Positions 8,217 to 17,310 of a stretch of 64,000 bases of DNA are shown here, piece after piece (the stretch's first letter is position 1; each line of letters begins with the position of its first letter). This stretch comes from Kribbella steppae. Lineage in GTDB: Bacteria > Actinomycetota > Actinomycetes > Propionibacteriales > Kribbellaceae. The notes below the pieces were generated by a model, which searched no databases, had not been told where the DNA came from, and saw only the letters and a program-made list of their open reading frames with translations. The translations under genes were made by a program, and so were the position numbers. The DNA is taken from positions 401,709-465,708 of the forward strand of contig NZ_SLWN01000007.1 in assembly GCF_004342025.1 (NCBI RefSeq), in the 5' to 3' direction.

Positions 8217-8777
8217 TTACTTGATCAGGCGGAGTGTGAACGGGTAGCGGAAGTTGGCGCCGACCGCGGTGGCGAGGCCGCCGATGCCGGTGAGGACGAA
8301 CCACAGGACGCCGAGCAGCGGGAAGAGGAATGAGGTGAACCCCTCCGTCACCCCGGTGATGATCCCCAGCAGCGCGAACGCTCCGAACGCGCTCAGCTGG
8401 AAGTTCAGCGCCTCGACCGCGTGCTTGCGGACCGCCGGGTTCTTCTGACCGGTCGTCGCGACCACGATCGCCGGGCCGACGAAGAAGGTCGGGTACCCGA
8501 GCCAGTGGGCGACCGTTCCCATGCCGCGTCCGTCGCCGGTGTACCGCTGGACCTGGGCCGGCCGCGTGAAGGCGGCGGGGGCGTACGTCGGAACAGGCCG
8601 CGAAACCAGGCCGTTGAACGTGCTGTTCAGCTCGGCCCGGGTGCGGGCCTTGAGCGCCAGTTCCAGCCGAGTGTCGAACTCGCCGTGCTCCAGCCGGCCG
8701 TCGGCGTACATTTCTTTGAGGATCTCGACGGCTCGGTCCCGTTGGGCCGGCGTCACCAGCAGGTCTGAAGTGGACAT
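8217..8777 (-). CDS. DUF1707 and DUF4870 domain membrane protein
   Basis: The 186-residue protein has an N-terminal DUF1707 domain (LLVTPAQRDRAVEILKEMY ... GRLEHGEFDTRLELALKARTRAEL, about 6-52), which is a short helical module common at the start of actinobacterial membrane proteins. A C-terminal DUF4870-like part (about 90-186) has three or four helices, with KHAVEALNFQLSAF as its signature. It lies between smpB and ssrA, all on the minus strand. Its function is unknown. Confidence 0.8.
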   Translation of the reverse strand: MSTSDLLVTPAQRDRAVEILKEMYADGRLEHGEFDTRLELALKARTRAELNSTFNGLVSRPVPTYAPAAFTRPAQVQRYTGDGRGMGTVAHWLGYPTFFVGPAIVVATTGQKNPAVRKHAVEALNFQLSAFGAFALLGIITGVTEGFTSFLFPLLGVLWFVLTGIGGLATAVGANFRYPFTLRLIK

Positions 8778-8858
8778 ACCTCCACTGTGCGCGCCGAGAG
8801 CCGCTCACCCCATCGGGTGCAGCCCCCAGCCACCCCTGAGCCGACCCCAGGCACTACC

Positions 8859-9335
8859 TCAGCGGCCGCCGCGGCGGCGATCGGAGAGGGCCCGCTGGGC
8901 CTCGCGGCTCGCCTGGCGCTCGGCGAGGGCCTGCCGCTTGTCGTAGTCCTTCTTACCGCGCCCGGTGCCGAGCTCGACCTTCGCGTACCCGTCCTTGAAG
9001 TACAGCGACAGCGGGATCACCGACACACCCTGCTGCTCGACGGCGCGGATCAGCTTCTGCAGCTCGTCCTTGTGCAGCAGCAGCTTGCGGGTACGGCGCG
9101 GCTCGTGGTTCGTCCAGGTGCCGTGCTTGTACTCGGGGATGTGCATGCCCTGCAGCCACAGCTCGTTGCCCCGGACCGCCGCGAACGCGTCGACCAGCGA
9201 GGCCCGGCCCTGCCGCAGGGACTTCACCTCGGTCCCGGTCAGCACGAGTCCGGCCTCCACCACGTCCTCGATGTGGTAGTCGTGTCGCGCCTTACGGTTC
9301 TGCGCGATCGGTTTCCGGCCGGTCTCTTTCACCAT
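8859..9335 (-). CDS. smpB: SsrA-binding protein
   Basis: The 158-residue protein is a full-length SmpB: AQNRKARHDYHIEDVVEAG at about 11-29, LTGTEVKSLRQGRASL, LWLQGMHIPEYKHG, the SLYFKDGYAKVELGTGRGKKDYDKR block and a basic tail that is disordered until it enters the decoding centre. It binds tmRNA and brings it to stalled ribosomes. The gene follows the M23 peptidase on the same strand, separated by a 167-bp palindrome. Confidence 0.97.
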   Translation of the reverse strand: MVKETGRKPIAQNRKARHDYHIEDVVEAGLVLTGTEVKSLRQGRASLVDAFAAVRGNELWLQGMHIPEYKHGTWTNHEPRRTRKLLLHKDELQKLIRAVEQQGVSVIPLSLYFKDGYAKVELGTGRGKKDYDKRQALAERQASREAQRALSDRRRGGR

Positions 9336-9356
9336 CCGACCAGTATCTCAGACAGC

Positions 9357-9523
9357 AAGCGGTCGGTGTTGCCATTTACTTCAGCTCCAGCGGCGTCCAG
9401 GCGGGTGCATCGCAAGGCGGAGGGAAGGCCTCGATGCGGGTTTCATCGTGGCCTTCCCTCCAACGCCGCGAGGTGCCCGCCTGGACGCCGCTGGAGCGAA
9501 GGAAATGGCAACACCGACCGCTT
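9357..9523. repeat. 167-bp near-perfect palindrome between peptidase gene and smpB
   Basis: The outer arms (9357-9405 and about 9475-9523) match over about 48 bp with only a few mismatches near TTTACTTCAGC/GCGAAGGAAA. A second matched block, GGAGGGAAGGCC (9419-9430) with GGCCTTCCCTCC (about 9450-9461), closes the centre. The right arm ends exactly at the first base of the peptidase stop codon (TAA, 9523-9525 on the minus strand) and the left arm ends about 20 bp before smpB. It could fold as one long hairpin in the transcript, acting as a terminator, processing site or small non-autonomous element. Confidence 0.85.
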
Positions 9524-10953
9524 TAGAGCCACTTCATCGGATTAACCACCCGGCCGTCCTGGTAGACCATGAAGTGCAGGTGGCAGCCGGTGGAGTACCC
9601 GGTGGTGCCGACGTACCCGATGATCTCGCCCCGGCTGACGCGCTCGCCGACCCTGGCCTTGTAGCGGGACAGGTGGTTGTAGACGGTGGTGATGGAGGAG
9701 CCGTCGATCACGCCGTGCGAGATGAACACCCGGTTTCCGTAGCCGCCGTTGTAGTACCGGTCCGTGACGACCCCGCTGGCCGCCGCGCGGATCGGCGTAC
9801 CGCAGCCGCCGCCGAAGTCGGTCCCGTCGTGCAGCTTCCAGTAGTGCAGGACCGGGTGGAACCGCATTCCGAACGGTGATGTGACGTAGCTGTTGATCGG
9901 GTAGCTCAACCGTCCGTTGTCGTCGGGGTCGTTCGGAACCGGCCGCGGCGGGCGGCCTTCCTTCCGGGCCTTCGCCCGCTCGGCCTTCTCGCGAGCCGCC
10001 TTGCGGCGGGCCGCGGCGGCCTTCTCGGCGCGGGCGCGGGCGATCAGGAGCTGCTCGACCCGGTTCCGCTCCCGGAGCAGCGCGTTGTACTGCGCCAGCT
10101 CGGAGTTCTTCTCCTTCTCGGCGGCTTTGTAGGCGACCAGCTTGGCCTGCGCGACCACGGCGGCCTCGGCCTTGTCCGCGGCCACCTGCTTGGTCAGCTC
10201 GGTCACCTGCCGCACCGTCCGGGCAGCCTCGGCCCGCGCCGCCTCAGCGGCCTTCTCGGCCTGCGCGACCTTGGCCCGCTTGCTCACCAGTTGCGCCTGC
10301 GCGTTGTTGAGGTTGGTGATCGCGTTGCCCTGGATGCCGAACACGTTGCGCTGGACCTGCATACCGGTGGCGATATCCGCCGGCGATGCACCGCGCAGTG
10401 CGATCGACAGCCCGACCAGGCTGTTCTGTTGCTGGTACGCCGACCTGACCGCCCGACCCGCCAGCGCCCGCTTCTCGGCGATCAGCTTCTCGCCCTCCTC
10501 CACGTCGGCGACCGCCGACCGCAGCGCCTGTTCGGCGGCACGGAGCTTGCCCGCGGCAACCGCATCGGCCGCCTTCGCGGCCGCCAGTTTGCCCTGGGCA
10601 ACGGCGTACCGGACCTGGACGACCTTGTACTTCGCCTCGGCCGCGTTGTAGACGGCGGCGGACTTGCCGAGCTGGTCGGACGCGGCGGCGAGATCGGCCT
10701 TGGACTGGTCGATCTGCGAGTCGAGTTGCTTCTTCTTGGCGGCTGGATCCGGTGGGTCCGCCTGGGCAGGCGACACCACCGCCAGGACTCCGGCGGACAG
10801 GGACAGGACAAGGCAGCATGCGGCGACGACCGTCTGCCAGCCCGGCGGTCTCGTGCGTGATCGCGGGCGCGGCTTCGCGGAGGTGCCGGTGCTGTCGTCT
10901 CGCTTGATGCTCCCCCGCTGACGCGGGTTCGCACCGGGGAAGTGCGGGACCAC
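9523..10953 (-). CDS. M23 peptidase with coiled coil, FtsEX-linked cell-wall hydrolase
   Basis: The 476-residue protein has a basic N-terminus, one hydrophobic signal segment (VVAACCLVLSLSAGVLAVV, about 42-60) with an AQA-D cleavage site, a long Ala/Lys-rich coiled coil (about 75-320) and a C-terminal M23 domain. The zinc motifs are HDGTDFGGGCG and HLHFMVY, with an SPFGMRFHPVLHYWKLHDG entry. The layout resembles EnvC, the hydrolase or activator controlled by FtsEX, and the gene directly follows ftsX. Start GTG 10953 is the longest; shorter starts are possible. Confidence 0.88.
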   Translation of the reverse strand: MVPHFPGANPRQRGSIKRDDSTGTSAKPRPRSRTRPPGWQTVVAACCLVLSLSAGVLAVVSPAQADPPDPAAKKKQLDSQIDQSKADLAAASDQLGKSAAVYNAAEAKYKVVQVRYAVAQGKLAAAKAADAVAAGKLRAAEQALRSAVADVEEGEKLIAEKRALAGRAVRSAYQQQNSLVGLSIALRGASPADIATGMQVQRNVFGIQGNAITNLNNAQAQLVSKRAKVAQAEKAAEAARAEAARTVRQVTELTKQVAADKAEAAVVAQAKLVAYKAAEKEKNSELAQYNALLRERNRVEQLLIARARAEKAAAARRKAAREKAERAKARKEGRPPRPVPNDPDDNGRLSYPINSYVTSPFGMRFHPVLHYWKLHDGTDFGGGCGTPIRAAASGVVTDRYYNGGYGNRVFISHGVIDGSSITTVYNHLSRYKARVGERVSRGEIIGYVGTTGYSTGCHLHFMVYQDGRVVNPMKWL

Positions 10954-11022
10954 AGGTCGACCCCTTGCTCTGGGTTTAGTTGTCGTGCGTTGAGACTGCT
11001 ACAGCACGATAAGTCACCCGGG

Positions 11023-11934
11023 TCAGACTTTGAGGTATTTCCGCGTTGTCAGGAATGTCGGGACCACGGCGAGCACCAGGCCGACCACGACCATGATGAG
11101 CGTGGCACGGAAGGTTTCGGTGGCGCCGACCCACTGCCAGACCCGGAACGTCTCCTGGGCCCGCTGCATGACGACGAAGTACACCCCGACCCACAAGGTG
11201 CCGCAGGCAAGAACCGCGCCGATGAGTGCTGCCAGGACCGCTTCGAGCAGGAACGGCAGCTGGATATAGAAGTTCGACGCACCGACCAGGCGCATGATGC
11301 CAATCTCTCGTCTGCGCGCGTACGCCGCCAGCCGGATCGTGTTCGAGATCTGCATCAGGGCGGCGACCAGCAGGAGTGCGGCCGCGACCAGGGCGCCGAC
11401 TTGCAAACCGTTGAGGGCCTTGAACAACGGATCCAGATACTGTCTGAGGTCCTGGACGGTGTCGACACCCGGCAGGCCGGCGACCGCGCTGACCAGGTTC
11501 TGGTAGCGCTGTGGATCCTTCAGTTTGACCCGGTAGGACTCCTGCATCTGGTCCTCGGTGACCGTGCTGACGATCGGCGAGTCCTTGTACAGCTTCTTGA
11601 ACTGCTCGAACGCTTCCTTCTTGGTCTCGCCGAAGACGCCGTCCGGCGCGGTGTCCGGGTTCGACTCGATCACCTGGCGGATCCGGTTCTTCTGCTCCTG
11701 GGTCACCTCGGTGCCCGCGCAGCCGCGGCCGCCGGAGTCCTTGGTGCAGAGGAAGACCGAGATCTGGATCTTGTCGTACCAGTTCCCCTTCATCAGCTCG
11801 ACCTGCTCGCGGGCGAGCAGTGCGCTGCCGAACAGCGACAGCGAGACCCAGATGGTGACGACGACCGCGATCGTCATCGAGAGGTTCCGCTTCAGACCGA
11901 TCCCGAGGTCGGAAAGGATGTAGTTCAAGCGCAT
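11023..11934 (-). CDS. ftsX: Cell-division permease FtsX
   Basis: The 303-residue protein has the FtsX plan: one N-terminal helix (NLSMTIAVVVTIWVSLSLFGSALL, about 17-40), a large extracellular loop (about 41-175) with two cysteines (LCTKDSGGRGCAG), then three helices. The conserved RREIGIMRLVGASNFYIQLPFLLE motif lies at about 208-232. It forms with FtsE an ABC-like machine that drives peptidoglycan hydrolases rather than transport. The gene is 19 bp from ftsE and 69 bp from the peptidase gene. Confidence 0.96.
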   Translation of the reverse strand: MRLNYILSDLGIGLKRNLSMTIAVVVTIWVSLSLFGSALLAREQVELMKGNWYDKIQISVFLCTKDSGGRGCAGTEVTQEQKNRIRQVIESNPDTAPDGVFGETKKEAFEQFKKLYKDSPIVSTVTEDQMQESYRVKLKDPQRYQNLVSAVAGLPGVDTVQDLRQYLDPLFKALNGLQVGALVAAALLLVAALMQISNTIRLAAYARRREIGIMRLVGASNFYIQLPFLLEAVLAALIGAVLACGTLWVGVYFVVMQRAQETFRVWQWVGATETFRATLIMVVVGLVLAVVPTFLTTRKYLKV

Positions 11935-11953
11935 CAGTCAGTAGTCCCTGGTC

Positions 11954-12643
11954 TCAGTGCTGGTAGCCGTAGACGCCGCGCGACTCGTCGCGGACGACAT
12001 GACCGTTCTCCAGCTCGATCACGCGCTTGCGCATCTGGTCGACGATCGACACGTCGTGGGTGGCCATCACGACTGTCGTCCCGGTGCGGTTGATCCGGTC
12101 GAGCAGCTTCATGATGCCGACCGACGTCCCGGGGTCCAGGTTTCCGGTCGGCTCGTCGGCGATCAGGATCATCGGCCGGTTCACGAACGCCCGGGCGATC
12201 GCGACCCGCTGCTGCTCACCGCCGGACAGCTCGTCGGGGAGCCGGTCCTCCTTGCCGTCCAGGCCGACCAGTTCCAGCACCTCGGGCACCGTCTTGCGGA
12301 TGTGCGAGCGGGGCTTGCCGATCACCTGCAGGGCGAATGCCACGTTCTCGGCGACGGTCTTGTTCGGCAGCAGCCGGAAGTCCTGGAAGACGGTGCCGAT
12401 CTGGCGGCGCATCTGCGGGATCCGCCAGCTGGCCAGCCGGTTCAGGTCCTTGCCGGCCACCATGATGTGACCCTTGGACGTCCGGTGCTCACGCAGGACC
12501 AGACGAAGGAACGTCGACTTGCCGGACCCGGAGGTGCCGACCAGGAAGACGAACTCGCCTTTCTCGATCTCGACGTTGACGTTCAGCAGAGCGGCCTTGG
12601 ACTGGCCCTCGTACGTCTTGGACACATTCTCGAAGCGGATCAC
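11954..12643 (-). CDS. ftsE: Cell-division ATP-binding protein FtsE
   Basis: The 229-residue ATPase starts VIRFENVSKTY from GTG 12643, the usual FtsE start, although the frame is open to 12772. Walker A is GTSGSGKST, the Q-loop TVFQDFRLL, the signature LSGGEQQRVAIARA, Walker B MILIADEPTGNLDP and the H-loop ATHD. It is cytosolic and pairs with FtsX. The 270 bp upstream hold no convincing gene and presumably carry the operon promoter. Confidence 0.96.
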   Translation of the reverse strand: MIRFENVSKTYEGQSKAALLNVNVEIEKGEFVFLVGTSGSGKSTFLRLVLREHRTSKGHIMVAGKDLNRLASWRIPQMRRQIGTVFQDFRLLPNKTVAENVAFALQVIGKPRSHIRKTVPEVLELVGLDGKEDRLPDELSGGEQQRVAIARAFVNRPMILIADEPTGNLDPGTSVGIMKLLDRINRTGTTVVMATHDVSIVDQMRKRVIELENGHVVRDESRGVYGYQH

Positions 12644-12912
12644 GGGATCATCCGGCCGTGGTCGGGAACAGGGAGCGACGCAACGGTAACCACGAGGAGA
12701 CCGTACGCCACCGGAGCGGCCGTCGATCAGTGTAGGTGCTCCCGGGCGTGCCGCCGACCAGGCGTGCCGCACCGTACGGCGGCGTCCGATACCCGGCGTG
12801 CACCGAGACTGCCGAGACGTGTGATCGGTGCACGGCCGACGCTGCCCCGCCCCTGTTCTTCCTGCTTGAGCGTATCCGTTTTCGCCGGTCAGCCGGTGGA
12901 GTTATCCACAGG

Positions 12913-13077
12913 TCAGGCTGGGGCAGGCGTGGCTCCGTTGCCGTTGTCGGGGCGGGCGTCGGCGATTCGGGCGAGGCCCGGCTCGGGTTTGCGGCCGGCC
13001 CGGCGGGCTGCCTCGACGTGCAGCCGGGCCAACTCGACGGCCTGGCGGGAGACCTTCACGGTCTTCTTCTCAGCCAT
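12913..13077 (-). CDS. Small hypothetical protein, 54 residues
   Basis: From ATG 13077 the frame gives a basic N-terminal helix (KKTVKVSRQAVELARLHVEAA) and a Pro/Ala/Gly-rich tail. Its ATG lies inside the last codons of the gene at 13070-13450 (8-bp overlap), so the two are likely co-translated. I do not recognise it. The reading frame is short and in high-GC sequence, but the coupling and codon use favour a real gene. Confidence 0.45.
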   Translation of the reverse strand: MAEKKTVKVSRQAVELARLHVEAARRAGRKPEPGLARIADARPDNGNGATPAPA

Positions 13078-13450
13078 GCGCACCGTCTCCCTCGACGACC
13101 TCAGTATCTGCCTCAGCAATATCAGCATAGGCGGCCTGACCGACGCGGTCGATCGCGACGGAGGCGGTCAGCGCGGCGACCAGATCGTAGTCCTCCGGCT
13201 GTAACAGTTCCGACCGCATCAGTGAGCGGAGCGTGACGACACCGGCGTCCGTCGCCGCCTCCTCGCCCTCGAGAATCTGCTCGACCGCCCACCGGACCAT
13301 CCGCATCGTCTCCTCGCGGTGCCGCCAGACATCCAGCTCCCGGTCGGACTTGCGGGTCAGGTACGACCCCAGCGCGACACCGCCGAGGGCCAGGAACGGG
13401 CTCAGCACGGTCACGACCACACCGACCACCGAGATCCAGGTCGGAATCAC
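13070..13450 (-). CDS. Hypothetical single-helix membrane protein
   Basis: From GTG 13450 the 126-residue product starts with a hydrophobic segment (TWISVVGVVVTVLSPFLALGGVALGSYL, about 3-30), followed by a charged helical part (SDRELDVWRHREETMRMVRWAVEQILEG). The rest is acidic and soluble. The frame is open to a TTG at 13564, but that would collide with the promoter of the divergent kinase gene. It is the first gene of a pair with 12913-13077. No family recognised. Confidence 0.5.
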   Translation of the reverse strand: MIPTWISVVGVVVTVLSPFLALGGVALGSYLTRKSDRELDVWRHREETMRMVRWAVEQILEGEEAATDAGVVTLRSLMRSELLQPEDYDLVAALTASVAIDRVGQAAYADIAEADTEVVEGDGAHG

Positions 13451-13580
13451 AGACACACCCCGGCGCGCATACACGTCCTCCCAATTCCATGGTGATGACC
13501 GGTCGAAGATGTTACGAAGGGAACCATTCCACCCGCCACCGACAGAGCCAGCCCAGTCTGACAAGGAGCAGTGTCACCGT

Positions 13581-14624
13581 ATGGAGGACGACGGCTACGA
13601 CGTGTTCGTACAGGGGACCGTGTTCCTCGACATCGTGCTGACCGGACTGGAGTCCGCCCCGGCCACCGGCACCGAGATCTTCGCGGAGGGGATGGGGTCG
13701 TGCCCCGGCGGGGTCGCAAACTTCGCGATCGCCGCCAGTCGGCTCGGCCTGAAGACCGGACTGGCCTCGGTGTTCGGCGACGACGTGTACGCCGACTTCT
13801 GCTGGCGGACCCTGGTCGACCAGGAGGGCGTGGACCTGTCCCACTCCCGCCGGATCGGCCACTGGCACTCCCCGGTCACCGTCTCGATGTCGCTCGACCG
13901 GGACCGGGCGATGGTGACGCACGCCCACGAGGCGCCCGGCGATCCGAGCAAGCTGGTCGGCCCGGGCCTGAAGACGCGGTCCGCGATCGTCCCGGTCGAG
14001 GACGAACTGCCCGGCTGGACGCTCGAGGCGATGCAGTCCGGCGCGCTGCTGTTCGGCGACGTCGGCTGGGACCCGACCGATCAGTGGTCGCCCGCCGTAC
14101 TCGACGTACTGGAGGGCTTCCACGCGTTCACGCCGAACGCGGGCGAGGCGATGGCGTACACCCGGACCGACACCCCGAAGGCCGCGCTGCACAAGCTGGC
14201 CGAGCGGGTCCCGCTGGCGGTGGTGACCAACGGGGCCGACGGCGTACTGGCGATCGACTCGACCACTGGCGAGGAGGAGCAGGTCCCGGCGCTGCCGGTG
14301 CGCTCGTACGACCCGACCGGGGCCGGCGACGTCTTCCTCGCCTCACTCGTGCTCGGAACCCTCCGCGGCTGGCCGCTGGCCCACCGCCTTGCCTTCGGCA
14401 ACCTGTGCGCGGGCTTGTCCGTGCAGCACTTCGGCGGCTCGCTCGCCGCTCCGGGCTGGGGCGACATCATCGACTGGGTCCGCGACCACAGTCGGCACCG
14501 CCCCGGCGGCATCGACCCCGAGGTGCTCGCGCACTACAGCTTCGTCGGCGACGTCCTCCCCGAAGGCCCGGTCCCCATCGTCCGCCGGGCCTCCGCCACC
14601 ATTGCGCGCCTGTCGGACGCCTGA
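13581..14624 (+). CDS. PfkB-family carbohydrate kinase
   Basis: The 347-residue protein has the ribokinase fold signatures: GMGSCPGGVANFAIAASRLG at about 37-56 (PfkB signature 1), AFTPNAGEAMAYTRTDTP with the NxxE-like motif, and YDPTGAGDVFLASLVLG at about 240-256 with the anion hole and catalytic Asp of signature 2. Start ATG 13581 has AAGGAG upstream. The sugar substrate is not readable. Its last 282 bp are antisense to the end of the MFS gene at 14343-15770. Confidence 0.87.
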   Translation: MEDDGYDVFVQGTVFLDIVLTGLESAPATGTEIFAEGMGSCPGGVANFAIAASRLGLKTGLASVFGDDVYADFCWRTLVDQEGVDLSHSRRIGHWHSPVTVSMSLDRDRAMVTHAHEAPGDPSKLVGPGLKTRSAIVPVEDELPGWTLEAMQSGALLFGDVGWDPTDQWSPAVLDVLEGFHAFTPNAGEAMAYTRTDTPKAALHKLAERVPLAVVTNGADGVLAIDSTTGEEEQVPALPVRSYDPTGAGDVFLASLVLGTLRGWPLAHRLAFGNLCAGLSVQHFGGSLAAPGWGDIIDWVRDHSRHRPGGIDPEVLAHYSFVGDVLPEGPVPIVRRASATIARLSDA

Positions 14625-15770
14625 CAGCCCGACGGTCGCGGCGACGAGCGCAAGCAGTACGCCGCCCGCCAGGAACCCGTGTGACGGAGTGGTCCGGTCG
14701 ATCGCCAGCCCGGCGAGTGCCGCTCCGGCCGAGCTGCCGAGGTTGTTGGCCGTGTTGATCCAGGTGCTCGCCTCGGTGCGCTGGTACGGCGGCGTGACTG
14801 TGTCGGCGGCCAGGTAGGACACCACGAAGAGCGGTGCCACGGCCATACCCGCGGCTGCCATCACGACCCCGAGTACGACCAGGTTGGTCGCGAACGACGC
14901 CGCAAGCAGTCCGACTGCCAGTACGGCGATCAGCAGGCCGAGATGAGCCGACCACGGCCGTGTGTGGTTCCGCCGAGCCCACAGGAGCCCGCCGACGACG
15001 CTGCCGAGTCCGATCGCGGCTTCGACGTACCCGGCCGCACCGGGACTGCCGGCACGCTGGGCGACTCCGGCCACGCAGAGGTAGGCGACGCTGATCCCCG
15101 ACGCCGTGACCAGGATGACCACCAGGATCCGACGCAGGCCCGGGATGACCAGCGGCCCGAGCGGATGGCGAGTCGCGGGTGCCACCGTGGTGTGCTTGGC
15201 GACCGGACTGGTCACCATGGCGAGCGTGCCGACGAGCATCAGGCCCGCGGAGCAGACGAGGGCTGCAGGTGCGGACACGACGCTGATCAGTACGCCGACA
15301 AACAGCGGACCGCCGAGGAAGAGGGACTCCTCGCAGACCGCGTCCAACGCATAGGCCCGTTCCTTCAGGGCCGACCCCTCCGTGAGCAGCCGCCAGTTCG
15401 ACCGCATCGACGGTCCCAGTGGTGGCGCGAGGAGTCCCGCCGCACCAACCGCCACGAGGTTGCTGGTCCATAAGGCGATGACAACCAGAGCGGCGGAACA
15501 ACCGAGCGCGAGGACTGGAAGCACGCGCCGCTGACTGAAGCGGTCGACGAGCCGGGCCTTGTAGGGCATCGACAGCGACGCCAGACCGAACAACGCGACC
15601 GCCGCACCAGCTGCGGCGAACGAGGCAGTGGACTGCTGGACAGTGAAAAGCAAAGACAACGGGAGCAGACCGTATGACAGCCGCCCGAGCAGCGCCGGCA
15701 CGAACGTGCGCAGCGCAGACGGCAACAGCAGCACATCGCGGTAGCTCCCGACACGAACTGTGCCGGACAA
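14343..15770 (-). CDS. MFS transporter with C-terminal extension antisense to the kinase gene
   Basis: The 475-residue product has twelve predicted helices over residues 1-395, including the loop LVDRFSQRRVLPVLALG between helices 2 and 3. After the last helix (GFLAGGVLLALVAATVGLSGV) a polar 80-residue tail follows, rich in Gly, Asp, Glu and Ala. This tail is the antisense of the kinase gene and shows no domain, so the functional protein probably ends within it. TTG 15770 is taken as start because AGGAG stands 9 bp upstream. The substrate is unknown. Confidence 0.75.
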   Translation of the reverse strand: MSGTVRVGSYRDVLLLPSALRTFVPALLGRLSYGLLPLSLLFTVQQSTASFAAAGAAVALFGLASLSMPYKARLVDRFSQRRVLPVLALGCSAALVVIALWTSNLVAVGAAGLLAPPLGPSMRSNWRLLTEGSALKERAYALDAVCEESLFLGGPLFVGVLISVVSAPAALVCSAGLMLVGTLAMVTSPVAKHTTVAPATRHPLGPLVIPGLRRILVVILVTASGISVAYLCVAGVAQRAGSPGAAGYVEAAIGLGSVVGGLLWARRNHTRPWSAHLGLLIAVLAVGLLAASFATNLVVLGVVMAAAGMAVAPLFVVSYLAADTVTPPYQRTEASTWINTANNLGSSAGAALAGLAIDRTTPSHGFLAGGVLLALVAATVGLSGVRQARNGGGGPADDGDRAFGEDVADEAVVREHLGVDAAGAVPTVVADPVDDVAPARSGERAAEVLHGQARAQVAEGKAVGQRPAAEGSEHE

Positions 15771-15978
15771 GAGAAAACGCTCCTAGAGACTCACGACGCC
15801 CATCGGGACGCCGTGCAACGAACCTGGGCTCAACCGCGCAAGCAGGCGCGGGAGCCGTCTCTAGTCACAGGAGCGGAACATGCCCGAGAGCATACGTGAT
15901 CGACAGAGCCGGGAGTCGTAGGGTCGAGGGCCGGAGTGCGGGCTGTGGGACCGCACCGGAGTGTGGAGGTACGGCGAG

Positions 15979-17261
15979 ATGGTGGGTGCTGGGGTCACCA
16001 GGCGGAAGTTTCTCGCGGTTGGTGGTGGACTGGCGGCGATGCCGGTCGCCGGGTGTGGATCGAACACCGGGCGGGACACCAGCTCGGGCGGGTCGAGTGG
16101 GGCCAAGCCCGCGTTGTCGCAGTGGTATCACCAGTACGGCGAGGCCGGTACGCAGCAGGCGGTCGAGCGGTACGCGAAGGAGTACCCGGACGCGACCGTG
16201 ACCGTGCAGTGGTCGCCCGGCGACTACGACAAGAAGACCTCGGCGGCCCTGCTGACAACAAGGGTCCGGACGTGTTCGAGTACGTCAACGGCCCCACCAT
16301 CGACATGATCAAGGGCGGTCAGGTGGTCGACCTGACCGACCTGCTCGACGACACCGCCAAGGCCGACTTCACGCCGTCGCTGATCAAGCGGGTGACGTAC
16401 CAGGACAAGCTGTACGCGATCCCGCAGGTCACCGACATGCAGCTGCTCGTCTACCGCAAGAGCCTGCTCGCTGCGGCCGGCGTCCAGCCCCCGCAGACTG
16501 TCGACGAGCTGCTCGCCGCCGCACAGAAGCTGACCACCGACAAGGTGAAGGGCCTGTTCGTCGGCAACGACGGTGGTGTCGGCATCCTCGGCGGCCCCGC
16601 GCTCTGGTCGGCCGGCCTGGACTACCTGACCGAGGACAACCAGTTCGGTTTCGACGACCCGGCCGCGGTGGAGTCGCTGCGCAAGCTGCGCGAGCTGTTC
16701 ACCTCGAAGAGTCTGTTGCTCGGGGCACCGACCGACTGGTCCGACCCGTCCGCGTTCACCCAGGGGCTGACCGCGATGCAGTTCACCGGTCTGTGGACCA
16801 TTCCGGCGATCCAGAAGGCGTTCCCGGACGACTTCGGCGTACTCCCCTGGCCGAAGCTCAACGCGACCACCGGCGCCCCGAGTGTCCCGGTCGGCGCCTT
16901 CTCGTCGATCGTGAACGCGAAGTCGAAGAACATCGACGCGGCGAAGAAGTTCGTCAAGTGGCTGTGGGTCGACCAGACCGGCAAGCAGCTCGACTGGGCG
17001 CAGTCGTACGGCTTCCACATCCCGGCCCGCAAGAGCCTGGCGGCGAAGGCGGACAAGCTGAAGTCCGGGCCGGCCGCCGACGCGGTGAAGTTCGTCAACG
17101 AGAACGGGCATGCGCAGACGCCGATCCTGTGGTCGCCGAAGTCCAGTACGGCGTACTCCGACGCGCTCAACCGGATCATCCGCAGTGGCAGCGACCCGGC
17201 CACCGAGATCAAGTCGGTCAAGGCCGTGGTGGAGGCCGAGCTCAAGCGCATCACCGGATGA
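15979..17261 (+). pseudogene. Sugar ABC substrate-binding lipoprotein, frameshifted
   Basis: ATG 15979 (GGAGG upstream) opens a twin-arginine lipoprotein signal: TRRKFLAVGGGLAAMPVAGCGS with lipobox AGC. The frame is lost at about 16255, where CTGCTGACAACAAGGG lacks one base relative to an expected ALLxNKGPDVFEY reading; the remainder (DVFEYVNGPTIDMIKGGQ to the TGA at 17259) lies in the other frame. The restored protein of about 427 residues is a family 1 extracellular solute-binding protein. There is no permease or ATPase gene nearby, so it is also an orphan. A sequencing error cannot be excluded. Confidence 0.8.
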
Positions 17262-17310
17262 TCCTGCAGCGGTGGATCGTGCAGGGCGTGGAAAGGTCGG
17301 GTATCAGCGA

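Noticed and set aside
10942..12093. A 383-residue plus-strand frame
   Set aside because: Antisense to ftsX and ftsE.
12644..12912. Search for a gene before ftsE
   Set aside because: Only short frames without family features; it probably holds the promoter.
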